Assembly: GCF_041146795.1 (NCBI RefSeq)
Contig: NC_135168.1
Coordinates: forward strand, 38,394,370-38,458,369
DNA length: 64,000 nt
From: Maylandia zebra
Taxonomy: Eukaryota; Chordata; Actinopteri; Cichliformes; Cichlidae
Reading direction: 5' to 3'
The notes beneath the pieces were generated by a model, which had not been told where the DNA came from, did not search any database, and saw nothing but the letters and a program-made list of their open reading frames with translations. The translations under genes were made by a program, and so were the position numbers. Of this stretch, positions 14,331-24,631 are shown in pieces. Each line of letters opens with the position of its first letter. The stretch's first letter is position 1.

Positions 14331-15332
14331 TGAGCGTAATTGTGCGGATGTATTTTACCTCCACAAACAGCTGAGACGTGGTTTGCAATAAATGTGGCAA
14401 AATAGTGAGGTGTTGTGGCCATACTTGCCAACCTTGAGACCTCAGAATTAGGGAGACATTCAAAGGGGCTGTTTGGGGGGATAAATATATTTTACAGGGT
14501 TTATTTATCGGATAAAATACGTTAAATGTCACCGTTATTATTGGCCGGCCCGGAAACAGCGGGGGTGTCCAAATTCAGAGGCTGCTTCCACCTGAGGACC
14601 GGCCTTCGCGGTCTAAAGAAAGCCGGGTAGTACGTCACGAGCTCCCTCGGTGGAGTGAAACTCTGCCGTCTGCTCCTTGCTATCTAAAATATAACAGGAC
14701 ACTGACGTCAACTCTTCTGTTTAAACAGTTTTCTGTTTGACGTTTATTCAGCTGTGTGAAAACCCCGGAGGAACCCTCCCGAGGGAATAATAAAGTTTAA
14801 TTTAATTTAATCTAATCTAATAACTTTAATCTCAGCCAAACCGATTTACTCACGAACAAATAAAACACTGAAAAAGCCAAACAATAACATTTTTAAGTTA
14901 TCAAAGTGACTTGTACATCATGTTTAACCCGAGTGGTGAAAGCCCGCGGGGGTTTGAAGACGATGTGTCGATCGGCTCAGATATTTGAAGTTTACACAGC
15001 TACATTCTCACCTGAAAATATGTTAAAAGTTTTTTTGCGACCCAGAAAGAGAAATAAGAGTAATATTAAAACTAAGTCGCTGCCGTCATTGTTGGAAACT
15101 GGAACTGGCTGGGCCGCGCTATGAATTCTGCGATATGGTTTTTCAATTTTGTTGTCCGGGTGGAAAATCTGGAGAAAGGTGGGATTCTCCCGGAAAAATC
15201 GGGAGGGTTGGCATGTATGGTTGTGGCAACATCACTAACCTTGTCAAACACCTCAGAGTAAATCGTATCACAGAATATGACGAGCGTATGTTGAGGCGAA
15301 CTGAAGAGGAGGAGAGGGACAGGTGCTGCTAG
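14331..15332 (+). pseudogene. BED zinc-finger hAT transposase fragment, interrupted
   Basis: An ATG at 14331 opens MAERNCADVFYLHKQL; a frameshift later the frame reads CNKCGKIVRCCG up to 14419 and resumes after the hAT-N2 insertion at 15228 as NITNLVKHLRVNR followed by an Arg/Glu-rich stretch and a stop near 15330. Joined across the insertion this gives a C-x2-C ... H BED-type finger as found at the N-terminus of ZBED-like hAT transposases. The catalytic domain is absent. It lies inside the hAT at 13348-15616, so it is probably what is left of that element's own transposase. It is not expected to be functional. Confidence 0.75.
14420..15219 (-). mobile_element. hAT-N2 element, complete, inside a BED finger exon
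   Basis: An 800-bp element with termini CATACTTGCCAACCT and (reverse complement) CATACATGCCAACCC, flanked by GTTGTGGC at 14412-14419 and 15220-15227, a perfect 8-bp TSD. It splits the codons of the BED finger of the host hAT. No transposase ORF. Related or partial copies lie at 5802-6570, 12406-13174, within 16290-17505, and within 19822-20382. Confidence 0.9.
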
Positions 15333-15624
15333 GGTGAGAGTCTCTCACGGAGTCCTTTAGTCCTGCAGGCAGGCAAGGTGTTCAAATAGCGCACAACTTT
15401 AGTTTTTTTATTTCTATATGATGAACTCTGCATTATTAAGTGATAAGAACAAGTAATCTGATGTCCTGTAATCATTATAGTGCTATAATTTGAGATACAA
15501 TAAATAAAATCCGTTTTTTGTACAAAGTATCGGTATCGGATCACTATCGTCGATACCACCCTGAATATTACTTGGTATCGGATCGGAAAGGAAATCAGTG
15601 GTAACGCACATCACTACTGTTTGT

Positions 15625-16071
15625 CCGTGATTTAAACAGCCCAGCACTGCTCCCGACAAAGGGAAAAGCAATTCTGCAGGGGAGACCTACCTCGGCACTT
15701 GTGCAGGTGAAGGGAAGATATGCTTCACCATATTTTCTAATCTTTGGCTTAGAATGAAGTTGATTTGGAAACATATTCAGCTATGCTTCATCTCCTGCTT
15801 TGCGTTTCTGTAGGCGCCCGTGCTAGCAGTGTCCAAGCGTTTTGTCTCTCCCCCCCCCCCCCCCCCCCCCCCCTTGTCATCCCGCGCCCCCCCGCCATAG
15901 CTCTGCGCCCCCTAGGCCCCACACTTTGGGAAGGTCTGTATTAAGTAATCCAAAGTATTCAGAATATGTTACTCTCGTCGAGTAACGTAACGGAATACGT
16001 TACAGAATACATTTTGGGGCATGTAATCTGTAATGGAATACATTTTAAAAGTAACCTTCCCAACACTGCTC
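15625..16071. other. Intergenic stretch with poly-C tract and dispersed repeat
   Basis: No gene is visible. There is a poly-C run at about 15850-15873, a CCCACACTTTGGGAAGGTCTG motif shared with 48897-48917, and a GTAACG-rich dispersed repeat at 15935-16070 related to 2595-2725. Confidence 0.6.
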
Positions 16072-16079
16072 ATGACCAA

Positions 16080-17881
16080 TAGGGCTGCCACAAACGATTA
16101 TTTTGATAGTTGACTATTCACTGATTATTTTTGCGATTAGTCGACTAATCAGATCAAGCATCCATTGGACATAAAAGTACAGCTTTTTGCACCAACATGC
16201 ATCTGCTCTTATATAACTATCATTAGCTTACAGCTTATATTTTTTAAGGTATGTGCTAACTAAAAATAAAGACAAGATGACAGTATTTGCAGATTGTCTC
16301 GGTGGAGTTTAATAAACTCAGCTGTCTGCTCCTTGCTATCTAAAATAAAAAGGACACTGGAGTAAATTCTCGACCATCTCACACTTCTGTTTAATCAGTT
16401 TTCTGTTTGACGTTTATTCAGCTGTGTGAAAACTATAACTTTAATCTCAGCGAAACCAATTTACTCAGGAACAAATAAAACACTGAAAAAAGCCAAACAG
16501 TAACATTCTGTGGAGATACAGAAATTATTTTATTGCTGCCATATAATCTGCATCATTATAATTGCATTAATAACATTCTTTACAGCATTATTTCATCTAG
16601 TAATATTTCTCATAGTATTGATACTGCATTACAGTTGTTTATTGAAGATGTCCATTTGAGGATCCTTCCATTATGTTAACTTTTATCACAAGTACGGTTA
16701 GAAGTATTTTATACACATTGCATATCTGTGCTTATTTTGAGTTGATGTTCGGTTCATTAAGGGTCTTAAGCTTCACTGGCGTGACTGTCCAGGTGATACA
16801 TGCTGAGGGAAACTAGAACATAGAAAGATAACTGCAATGCATGCTTACAGTACATATAATACATATAATCTAGGAATGTGTCAGGCCTAAGGCCTTAAAC
16901 TCATTTGGTGTCTCACTATATTTTACTCTACTTGGCAACAGATGACCAGAGTCAAGAATTAGCCTCAGAGACTTTGAGGGCTTGAAGTTTATTACCTTAT
17001 ATGGCCGGTGTTATAGAAAAGAGAAGTTCTATGTCTGTTTATAGCTATTAAAATGTACGATTAACTGTGACTAATGTCTGGAACCTATTTTAATCTGTAA
17101 TTGACGCCATGGGGGGGCGTGTACCCCACTGCTTTATCCACAACATGTATTTTGGTCAGAAGACATATGTTGATGTTTTCTCCGGGCTGTTAATAAACTC
17201 AACGTTTGATTGCACTTTTCTGGGGCCTCCATGGTTTGTGACACTGCTCTACATTGATCGATTTCGCGACAATTCTTAGGTTATTTAAGTGATTTATATA
17301 TCATGTTTAACCTGAGTTGCCAAAGACCACGGGGGGTTTGAAAAGGATCTGCCACCGAAGTTCGCTGTTCTCGCCGAAAATATCTGAAAACTTTATTTTG
17401 TGACGCAAAAAGAGTAATAAAAGTAATATTAAAACTAAGTAGCTGTCGCCATTGTTGAAAACTGGAATTGGCTGAGCCGCACTATGAATTCTGGGATAGT
17501 TTGGATCACGAAGAATACACCTGACCAATCCTTCAAATCTGGGGAAATAAAGGACGCATTTGTACAAGTCTTCAAGTTTGGAAAACCTTTGTTAACCGCT
17601 GTAACATTATCGACCTACAAATGTGGCCCCTGAATTTGGACACTACCCGACAACAGCTACGATACCGGAAACTGCTCCTTCTTCTTCTTCGGCGTTTAAC
17701 GGCAGCTGGGATCCTTGTAGATGCAGTGCTGCCATCTTCTGTTTCAGTCTGTTACTATATTCTTAAATCCTACTTCTTAGTCCTGCGTCTTTCAGGATCT
17801 TACAAAGCTTCAAACGTGGCGTTGACTATTAAATTAGTCGATGACGTAATCGTGACTAGTCGACGAATTGTGGCAGCCCTA
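16080..17881. mobile_element. Nonautonomous hAT carrying a solo LTR
   Basis: Termini TAGGGCTGCCAC and GTGGCAGCCCTA are perfect inverted repeats over 12 bases. The flanks ATGACCAA (16072-16079) and ATGTCCAA (17882-17889) match at 7 of 8 positions, a typical aged hAT TSD. Internal sequence from 16290 to 17505 is related to hAT-N2, interrupted by an LTR (16509-17271). No transposase ORF. Confidence 0.85.
16509..17271 (+). mobile_element. Solo LTR inside the hAT
   Basis: A 763-bp segment starting TGTGGAGATAC and ending TTCGCGACA (TG...CA), flanked by ATTC on both sides (16505-16508, 17272-17275). Joining the flanks restores AACATTCTTAGG, as found in the related uninterrupted element. It has an AATAAA at about 17192. 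A 4-bp TSD and these ends suit a retrovirus-type or Gypsy-type LTR; no internal region remains. Confidence 0.85.
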
Positions 17882-17889
17882 ATGTCCAA

Positions 17890-19190
17890 TCAAGTTTGAT
17901 CATCAGCAGCTCACTACAGGGATCTGTGCTCTCACACTTATTTATGCTGCACACAAATAAGTGTCAGTATACAGATGACTGTTATTTTTTATATCAGTAT
18001 AGGTTTTATATTTCTGGATCAAGGCTTCTATTCACAAAACTGCAGAACAACAAGGTTTTAAAACAGCTTTATAAATAAATCATAGTTTTACTTCATTCAT
18101 GATGCTGTGTGGGTTCTCTATTATTACTTATTAAATCACTCTACATGTTTGTTATGCTGATCTGTTGTCTGTGTTTATTTTGAAAATGCACATGCGGTGA
18201 TCGAAGACTAGTCTTTGGCAGACCATTTCCACCAAGTCATTTGAACTTCTCCCTGAATACCTTCTGCCTCAAAAATGTTGATGTACCAGCTTCATTCAGG
18301 ACTCACAGCATTCCTACACTTTTATCTGAGGCTGGACCCATTGTTAGTCAGTGAATACTATGAATGCTTAACCCTGTAATAAGTAAGGATTTCATTTGCA
18401 CGTCTATGTGTGAGTGATTGACATTTTATTTATTGTCGTTACAGAAACAAAAGCATTTCTGCTGTTCAACCTTGGGCTAGACCTATAGATGCCTGATTAA
18501 CCCTACAAACACTGACTTGCCTGTTGTAAGTAACAAAAACTAACTTGTGTTGTGTTATATTGCAAGAGCCTGATACAGATAAACACAAATAAAACATTTT
18601 TTTTAAAACAGCTGGTAATGCGAACATTATCAGGTGGTTTCTGTGAAATCCTTTGTGCTGCTCTTTTTTCAGGACTTACAGCATTCCTGCAGTTACAGGG
18701 TGAACATTAACTGACAGAAAACTAAAAGGTGGAAGGAAACAATAAATAAAAACAACACTTAAATGTAATTTCCGAAAAAAAATCCATCTTAAACATGATT
18801 CTTAAGGTCTCTGTGACTCATGACTACTATTTTAAGAAACATCACTTTTCTCTGGAGTGTTACATACTGCAACTCTAAATAATAATGACAGTAAATTGTT
18901 TTGACTTTCAATCAGAAAGTGCAAACATCAACACTTTAGTCTTGTTGTGCAAATCAAGACACTGAAGCACGTTGTATTTGTGACTGTTACCTTTGCAGAT
19001 TGGTCAGTTAGTAGTACAGAGCAGGGCAACAGGCCACAGGCTTTTTGACAAAAAGTCTGTAAACTCAAAATATTTAATTAAAGATAACTTTGACATCATG
19101 TAGTCTATATGAAAGATTACATGGAGACAGAATATGACTCAAATTTTTCCATTACACCTTTCAGCCTTGACAGTCAACATTCCAGCAGTA
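17890..19190. other. Upstream region paralogous to 4440-5060 and 52860-53520
   Basis: No gene recognised. 17900-18350 parallels 4560-5060 (shared ATCTGTTGTC, TTGTTTTGAA/TTTATTTTGAA, GGCAGACCAT words). 18283-18345 is one copy of the CAGCTTCATTCAGGACTCAC motif. 18600-19200 parallels 52860-53540, including AAGAAACATCACTTTTCTC versus AAGAAACATTACCTTTCTG. This suggests a family of duplicated gene upstream regions. Confidence 0.55.
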
Positions 19191-19270
19191 CACGTAATGA
19201 AACAGCATCAGCCAATTGGAGAGGCTCACAGAGTATATATGTAGGCGGCAACCTAAGTAAGAAGGATAAG
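19165..19270 (+). promoter_or_regulatory. Putative core promoter with CCAAT and TATA boxes
   Basis: AACATTCCAGCAGTACACGTAATGAAACAGCA is followed by CCAAT (about 19213) and TATATAT (about 19234), some 40 bases before an ATG. The same order, with an inverted CCAAT (ATTGG), recurs at 53515-53600. Conservation of the TTCCAGCAG-CGTAATGAAACAGCA block between two loci supports a regulatory role by inference only. Confidence 0.5.
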
Positions 19271-19271
19271 C

Positions 19272-19283
19272 ATGGCATCACAG
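19272..19283 (+). CDS. Possible first coding exon (MASQ) of the exon-array gene
   Basis: ATGGCATCACAG followed by GTGAAT, a usable donor, placed about 40 bases downstream of the TATA box. It would encode only Met-Ala-Ser-Gln and end in phase 0, matching the phase of the downstream exons. Evidence is positional only. Confidence 0.35.
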
Positions 19284-19394
19284 GTGAATGCAACACCATT
19301 TCTTCATGCTTCTCACAATTCATTGTGTTTTATAGACAGAAAAGAAACATGGTTGTGGATTTTAAATGATTTAATATTGTATATTTCTCTAGAT

Positions 19395-19681
19395 TCTTAG
19401 ATATTTGATCAGTAATAGGTTTGATTGTGGCCTTCCGGTCACCGAGGTGAGTGGTTGCTTCTCTGTTATGTTGCAAAATGTTGCATATCTAAGCAGCAGA
19501 TCCAGTACCTTTGAGATCACACTGTTGGTTTCTATATATTTTAGGCTTCAGTGCAATTTTTAATAAGTATTAATTAACACATTTACTCCTCCCTCAGTTG
19601 TTTATTATTCCTGGAGTCATGAGGGTACTCCTGGGGGCTACTCCTTCATCAGAAAATGAGAGGCATCCTGAACTGCTCATT
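19395..19681 (+). pseudogene. Diverged first pair of array exons
   Basis: After CTCTAG at about 19393 a short open stretch begins ILRYLISNRFDCGLP in the position of exon A; after CCCTCAG (19598) a stretch ends ENERHPELLI before GTGAGT, matching the end (ENQSCPELLT) and donor of exon B. Surrounding intron sequence is collinear with the later modules. Much of exon B is missing, so this copy is the most diverged member or a remnant. Confidence 0.4.
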
Positions 19682-19821
19682 GTGAGTATTAAAAAACAAG
19701 AAAATAAGTGAAATGTGTCAATTTTTGGGACATTTGGTTGCTTATAATAACATTTTTTTTTTTAGTTTCTGGGTTTTGTTTAGTTACAAATTAGATTATT
19801 ATTTACACATTTTAGAAAATG

Positions 19822-20382
19822 CGGAGCACTGCAAGGGACATGGGAGAAAAGAAAATTAGGATGAACTTTTGCTCAAAAGTTTTTGCGAGATCTCACAAAA
19901 CAAACTCGGGATCTTGCAAAAGTTTTGGCCACATTCTTCGGAGGCCGCCAGCTCGAAGCCGACCGGGAGGTCGAGGCACGATGTACCAGGAGGTCGAGGC
20001 ACGATGTGCCGGGAGAGCGGTGTTCCCCCCGGCTGTAGTAGATCTCAACTTCCCATTAGCTTCGAGATGGTGGGTGTCAGACGTCTCCGAAAACGTAGGA
20101 GCACTTTTGCAAATACGTGTTGTCTTGTAAACGGAGCAGATATCTGACGTTTACACAGCTACATTCACACCTTAAAATATCTTAAAAGTTTAGTTTGTGA
20201 CCCAGAAAGAGTAATATTACAACTAAGTAGCTGCCGCCATTGTTGGAATTCAAGTTTTGCGAGATCCCGAGTTACCTTTGCGAGATCTCGCAAAACTTTT
20301 GCGAAATCCCGAGCTAGTTTTGCGAGATCTCGCAAAGGTTCATCTTAATTTTTTTTTCTCCCATGTCCCTTGCGGGGCTTTG
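19822..20382. mobile_element. MITE-like inverted-repeat element in an intron
   Basis: The ends GCAAGGGACATGGGAGAAAA and its complement TTCTCCCATGTCCCTTGC form long imperfect terminal inverted repeats. Flanks TTAGAAAATG and TAGGAAAATG, compared with CTGGAAAATG in uninterrupted modules, suggest a TSD of about 8 bp. The inside has repeated TTGCGAGATCTCGCAA palindromes and a segment (20130-20250) related to hAT-N2. Short ORFs here are not genes. Confidence 0.7.
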
Positions 20383-20434
20383 TAGGAAAATGAAGTTACC
20401 ACGGCTTGATACTTTATTTCTTATTCCCATTCAG

Positions 20435-20898
20435 GATAGTCATGAATATCTAGAGCGCACCACAAAACTCATATTAGACACACGAGTTCTTCTTTTCTGT
20501 TTCATAGACAGAACAGTGTGGTTGTACTCTTTTAATATTGTATATTTCTCCAGATAAAATTCAGAGAGTTCGTAATAACTGGACTTTTGTCCAACGATGG
20601 CCTTCTGGTAAGTCAATTGAGTGGTTGTTTCTTTGTTATGTTTCAAAATGTTCCATATCTAAGCAGCAGATCCAGTACCTTTGAGATCACACTGTTAGTT
20701 TATATATAATTTAGGCTTCAGTACAATTTTAATAAGTATTAATTAACACATTTACTCATCCCTCAGTATTTTTTTTATAACGATGCACCCCGGACTGAAC
20801 CCCTGCATGTGGTACTCCTGGAAATGATGAACTATAGTTTATCATATCCAGAGTACATCAGACACTTAGAAAATCAGAGCTGTCCTGAGCTGCTCACT
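20435..20898 (+). CDS. Exon-array module 1 (exons C, A, B)
   Basis: Three candidate exons in one phase: C 20435-20485 (after TTCAG; DSHEYLERTTKLILDTR), A 20554-20607 (after CTCCAG, before GTAAGT; IKFREFVITGLLSNDGLL) and B 20767-20898 (after CCCTCAG, before GTGAGT; 44 residues including HVVLLEMMNYSLSYPEY). A and B are bounded by good splice signals and both are phase 0, giving one open frame across 62 codons. The donor of exon C (CGA before GTTCTT) is uncertain. I do not recognise the protein family; no signal peptide, membrane segment or known motif is visible. Confidence 0.5.
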
Positions 20899-21090
20899 GT
20901 GAGTATTAAAAAAAAAGAAAATAAATGAAATGTGTCAATTTTAGGGACGTTTGGTTGTTTTTCTTATAATAACATTCTTTCTTTTTTTTTAGTTTCTGGT
21001 TTTTGTTTAGTTACAAATTAGATTATTATTTACACATACTGGAAAATGAAGTTACCACGGCTTGATATTTTATTTCTTATTCCTATTCAG

Positions 21091-21563
21091 GATAGTCATG
21101 AATATCTAGAGCGCACCACAAAACTCATATTAGACACACGAGTTCTTCTTTTCTGTTTCATAGACAGAACAGTGTGGTTGTAGATTTTAACTCTTTTAAT
21201 ATTGTATATTTCTCCAGATACAATCCAGAGCATTCACAATAACTGGACTTTTGTCCAACGATGGCCTTCTGGTAAGTCAATTGAGTGGTTGTTTCTTTGT
21301 TATGTTTCAAAATGTTCCATATCTAAGCAGCAGATCCAGTACCTTTGAGATCACACTGTTAGTTTGTATATAATTTAGGCTTCAGTACAATTTTTAATAA
21401 GTATTAATTAACACATTTACTCATCCCTCAGTATTTTTTTTATAACGATGCATCCCGGACTGCACCCCTGCATGTGGTACTCCTGGAAATGATGAACTAT
21501 AGTTTATCATATCCAGAGTACATCAGACACTTAGAAAATCAGAGCTGTCCTGAGCTGCTCACT
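21091..21563 (+). CDS. Exon-array module 2
   Basis: Same layout as module 1: C 21091-21141, A 21218-21271 (IQSRAFTITGLLSNDGLL), B 21432-21563 (44 residues, with two or three substitutions such as SRTA for PRTE). All splice signals are intact and all exons are phase 0. This and module 1 are the two undamaged modules. Confidence 0.5.
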
Positions 21564-21755
21564 GTGAGTATTAAAAAAAAAGAAAATAAATGAAATGTGT
21601 CAATTTTAGGGAAGTTTGGTTGTTTTTCTTATAATAACATTCTTTCTTTTTTTTTAGTTTCTGGTTTTTGTTTAGTTACAAATTAGATTATTATTTACAC
21701 ATACTGGAAAATGAAGTTACCACGGCTTGATATTTTATTTCTTATTCCTATTCAG

Positions 21756-22219
21756 GATAGTCATGAATATCTAGAGCGCACCACAAAACTCATATTAGAC
21801 ACACGAGTTCTTCTTTTCTGTTTCATAGACAGAACAGTGTGGTTGTAGATTTTAACTCTTTTAATATTGTATATTTCTCCAGATACAATCCAGAGCATTC
21901 ACAATAACTGGACTTTTGTCCAACGATGGCCTTCTGATAAGTCAAGTGAGTGGTTGTTTCTTTGTTATGTTTCAAAATGTTTCATATCTAAGCAGCAGAT
22001 CCAGTACCTTTGAGATCACACTGTTAGTTTATATATAATTTAGGCTTCAGTACAATTTTAATAAGTATTAATTAACACATTTACTCATCCCTCAGTATTT
22101 TCATAACGATGCACCCTGGATTGCACCCCTGCATGTGGTACTCCTGGATATGATGAACTATAGTTTATCATATCCAGGAGTAGATCAGACATTCAGAAAA
22201 TCAGAGGTGTCCTGAGCTG
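21756..22219 (+). pseudogene. Exon-array module 3, donor lost and frameshifted
   Basis: C 21756-21806 is intact. Exon A 21883-21936 is followed by ATAAGT instead of GTAAGT, destroying the donor. Exon B from 22096 has an extra G (CCAGGAG for CCAGAG), which shifts the frame to a TGA, and its end is occupied by a solo LTR (22225-22839). Confidence 0.6.
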
Positions 22220-22224
22220 CTCAT

Positions 22225-22839
22225 TGTCATGATCCTGGGCCATGTTGGCCCAGTATTCTTAGTTTTCATGTATTTTTGTATTTTGTTCCTTATTTAGGCC
22301 ATGCTTCCTGGGTTGCCCTTTTACGTTGTTCCTTATGTGTTTTCCCCTTGTGACTCTTACCCCCTGTGTGCCCCTCTGTGTATTTGTGAGCCCTCGTCTC
22401 TCCTTGTGTTCTATTCCATGTTTTCCCCAGCCCGTTATGTCTGTGTTCTCCCCGTGCTCTCTCTCCTCCTGTCTGAACCTCTGTGTACTTCCTGTTTTAC
22501 TTTGACAGTCTCCCGTCAGTGTTACATTTACTCCTGCCGTGTCTTGTTATGATTATCAGTGTCACCTGTGTTCCCCGTGTGCTCCCACTTCCCTCGTTAA
22601 CCCTCTGTGTATTTATGTCTGCGTCTCCCTCAGTTCGGTGTCGCATTCTCCCTCATGCTGTGTGTGATTCTCCCTGTGTTTCTTGGTGAGCTTTATATTT
22701 AGTTTTTCCCAGTTTAGTTTTGTATTACCCGTGATCTGCCTTTCCAGCAATAAAGCTGTGCTCTCTGAGTTTATTCCCCGTGTCCCCGTGAGTGTGCGTT
22801 TGGGTCCTCTCCTGCCTGCCACACAGCCGAATCATGACA
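22225..22839 (+). mobile_element. Solo LTR inserted at the end of module 3
   Basis: Starts TGTCATGATCC, ends GAATCATGACA and is flanked by CTCAT on both sides (22220-22224, 22840-22844), a 5-bp TSD. AATAAA near 22749 gives plus orientation. The pyrimidine-rich interior produces meaningless open frames. No internal retroelement sequence is present. Confidence 0.85.
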
Positions 22840-23250
22840 CTCATGAATATCATGAATATCTAGAGCGCATCACAAAACTCATATTAGACACACGAGTTCT
22901 TCTTTTCTGTTTCATAGACAGAACAGTGTGGTTGTACTCTTTTAATATTGTATATTTCTCCAGATAAAATTCAGAGAGTTCGTAATAACTGGACTTTTGT
23001 CCAACGATGGCCTTCTGGTAAGTCAATTGAGTGGTTGTTTCTTTGTTATGTTTCAAAATGTTCCATATCTAAGCAGCAGATCCAGTACCTTTGAGATCAC
23101 ACTGTTAGTTTATATATAATTTAGGCTTCAGTACAATTTTAATAAGTATTAATTAACACATTTACTCATCCCTCAGTATTTTCATAACGATGCACCCTGG
23201 ATTGCACCCCTGCATGTGGTACTCCTGGATATGATGAACTATGTTTCATC
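22840..23250 (+). pseudogene. Exon-array module 4, fused by deletion
   Basis: The start of exon C is overwritten by the LTR flank. Exon A 22964-23017 is intact with GTAAGT. Exon B begins at 23177 but after ...DMMNY it jumps into the TTTCTGTTTCATAGACAG sequence that normally precedes exon A, so about half of exon B, the following intron and exon C are deleted. Confidence 0.6.
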
Positions 23251-23264
23251 AGAGTCTTTTCTGT

Positions 23265-23668
23265 TTCATAGACAGAACAGTGTGGTTGTAGATTTTAACT
23301 CTTTTAATATTGTATATTTCTCCAGATACAATCTGGAGCATTCGCAATAACTGGACTTTTGCCCAACGATGGCCTTCTGGTAAGTCAATTGAGTGGTTGT
23401 TTCTTTGTTATGTTTCAAAATGTTCCATATCTAAGCAGCAGATCCAGTACCTTTGAGATCACACTGTTAGTTTGTATATAATTTAGGCTTCAGTACAATT
23501 TTTAATAAGTATTAATTAACACATTTACTCATCCCTCAGTATTTTCATAACGATGCACCCTGGATTGCACCCCTGCATGTGGTACTCCTGGATATGATGA
23601 ACTATAGTTTATCATATCCAGGAGTAGATCAGACATTCAGAAAATCAGAGGTGTCCTGAGCTTCTCAT
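23265..23668 (+). pseudogene. Exon-array module 5, frameshifted
   Basis: Exon A 23326-23379 (IQSGAFAITGLLPNDGLL) has a good donor. Exon B from 23540 carries the same extra G as module 3 and ends at the same LTR junction, so modules 3 and 5 are descendants of one LTR-bearing copy. Confidence 0.6.
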
Positions 23669-23747
23669 TGTCATGATCCTGGGCCATGTTGGCCCAGTAT
23701 TCTTAGTTTGGGTCCTCTCCTGCCTGCCACACAGCCGAATCATGACA
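23669..23747 (+). mobile_element. Internally deleted copy of the solo LTR
   Basis: The first 45 or so and last 35 or so bases of the 22225-22839 LTR are joined directly (TCTTAGTT to TGGGTCC), with the same CTCAT on both sides. Identical junctions show that it arose by duplication of the module after insertion, followed by an internal deletion of about 536 bp. Confidence 0.9.
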
Positions 23748-24216
23748 CTCATGAATATCATGAATATCTAGAGCGCATCACAAAACTCATATTAGACACA
23801 CGAGTTCTTCTTTTCTGTTTCATAGACAGAACAGTGTGGTTGTACTCTTTTAATATTGTATATTTCTCCAGATAAAATTCAGAGAGTTCGTAATAACTGG
23901 ACTTTCGTCTAACGATGGCCTTTTGGCAATTCCAGTGAGTGGTTATTTCTTTGTTATGTTTCAAAATGTTCCATATCTAAGCAGCAGATCCAGTACCTTT
24001 GAGATCACACTGTTAGTTTATATATAATTTAGGCTTCAGTACAATTTTAATAAAATTGAATCCGGTACTATTAATCCAGTACCTTTAGTTACAAATTATA
24101 TTATTATTTACACATACTGGAAAATGAAGTTACCACGGCTTGATATTTTATTCCTCATTCTCATTCAGGATATTCAAGAATATCTACAGCGCCTCCTAAT
24201 TTTTGGTAAGTATTAA
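23748..24216 (+). pseudogene. Exon-array module 6 and possible terminal exon
   Basis: Exon A 23872-23925 is followed by GCAATT rather than GTAAGT. Exon B is missing. After a TTCAG at 24168 the frame reads DIQEYLQRLLIFGKY and stops at 24214-24216; an AATAAA lies at about 24243. The last exon resembles exon C (D.HEYLERTTKLIL) and could be the natural 3' end of the gene. Confidence 0.45.
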
Positions 24217-24631
24217 GCCCAGAAGAAGTCATCACACGTAGAAATAAAAGAAATGTCTTTAAAGAGATGTTCATTTTTAATCACGAATAATACAAGAGAG
24301 AATAAAATTGTTTGCAGCTTACAAATATCATGTACTTTACAGACTTCCTGCCCGAATGAGAAGGGAGATAAACAACTCGGTTACAATATTCCAAAAATAA
24401 ATATACATTAAAATCTAACTGTGTACTGTTATTCTTCTCATTAACAAAATGTGCTCATGGTGTTCATACTTTTGAAGTCAATTAAGTGTTTTTGAGGTTT
24501 ACTTCTTCTTGACCGTTTGATATCCCAGCCGGACAAAAAGAGTCAGATGAGGCTGGAGTATTTTTCATCAAAGCTTTATTACCAATGCGCATTGAGAGAT
24601 CCCACTACACTGGCAATAAATTCCTCACACT
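24217..24631. other. Gap between exon array and LINE scrap
   Basis: AT-rich sequence with an AATAAA near 24243 that could end the exon-array transcript. Nothing else recognisable. Confidence 0.5.

Larger units (their letters stand above)
13348..15616 (+). mobile_element. BED-type hAT transposon, complete ends
   Basis: The inverted termini TAGTGATGTGCG and CGCACATCACTA are flanked by CTGTTTGT at 13340-13347 and 15617-15624, a perfect 8-bp TSD. The left third is shared with the tandem units. The middle carries a degraded BED zinc-finger reading frame (14331-15332), a LINE-tail insertion (13913-14094) and a second hAT (14420-15219). The element is therefore defective but its boundaries are intact, and it marks the pre-insertion joint GATACTGTTTGTCCGTG. 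Confidence 0.9.

Noticed and set aside
20554..20607. Alternative reading of exon A as NNWTFVQRWPSG
   Set aside because: This frame looks protein-like, but joining it to exon B with the observed splice sites gives an immediate stop; the phase-0 reading stays open.
22301..22822. Several overlapping ORFs
   Set aside because: They lie entirely within the pyrimidine-rich solo LTR.
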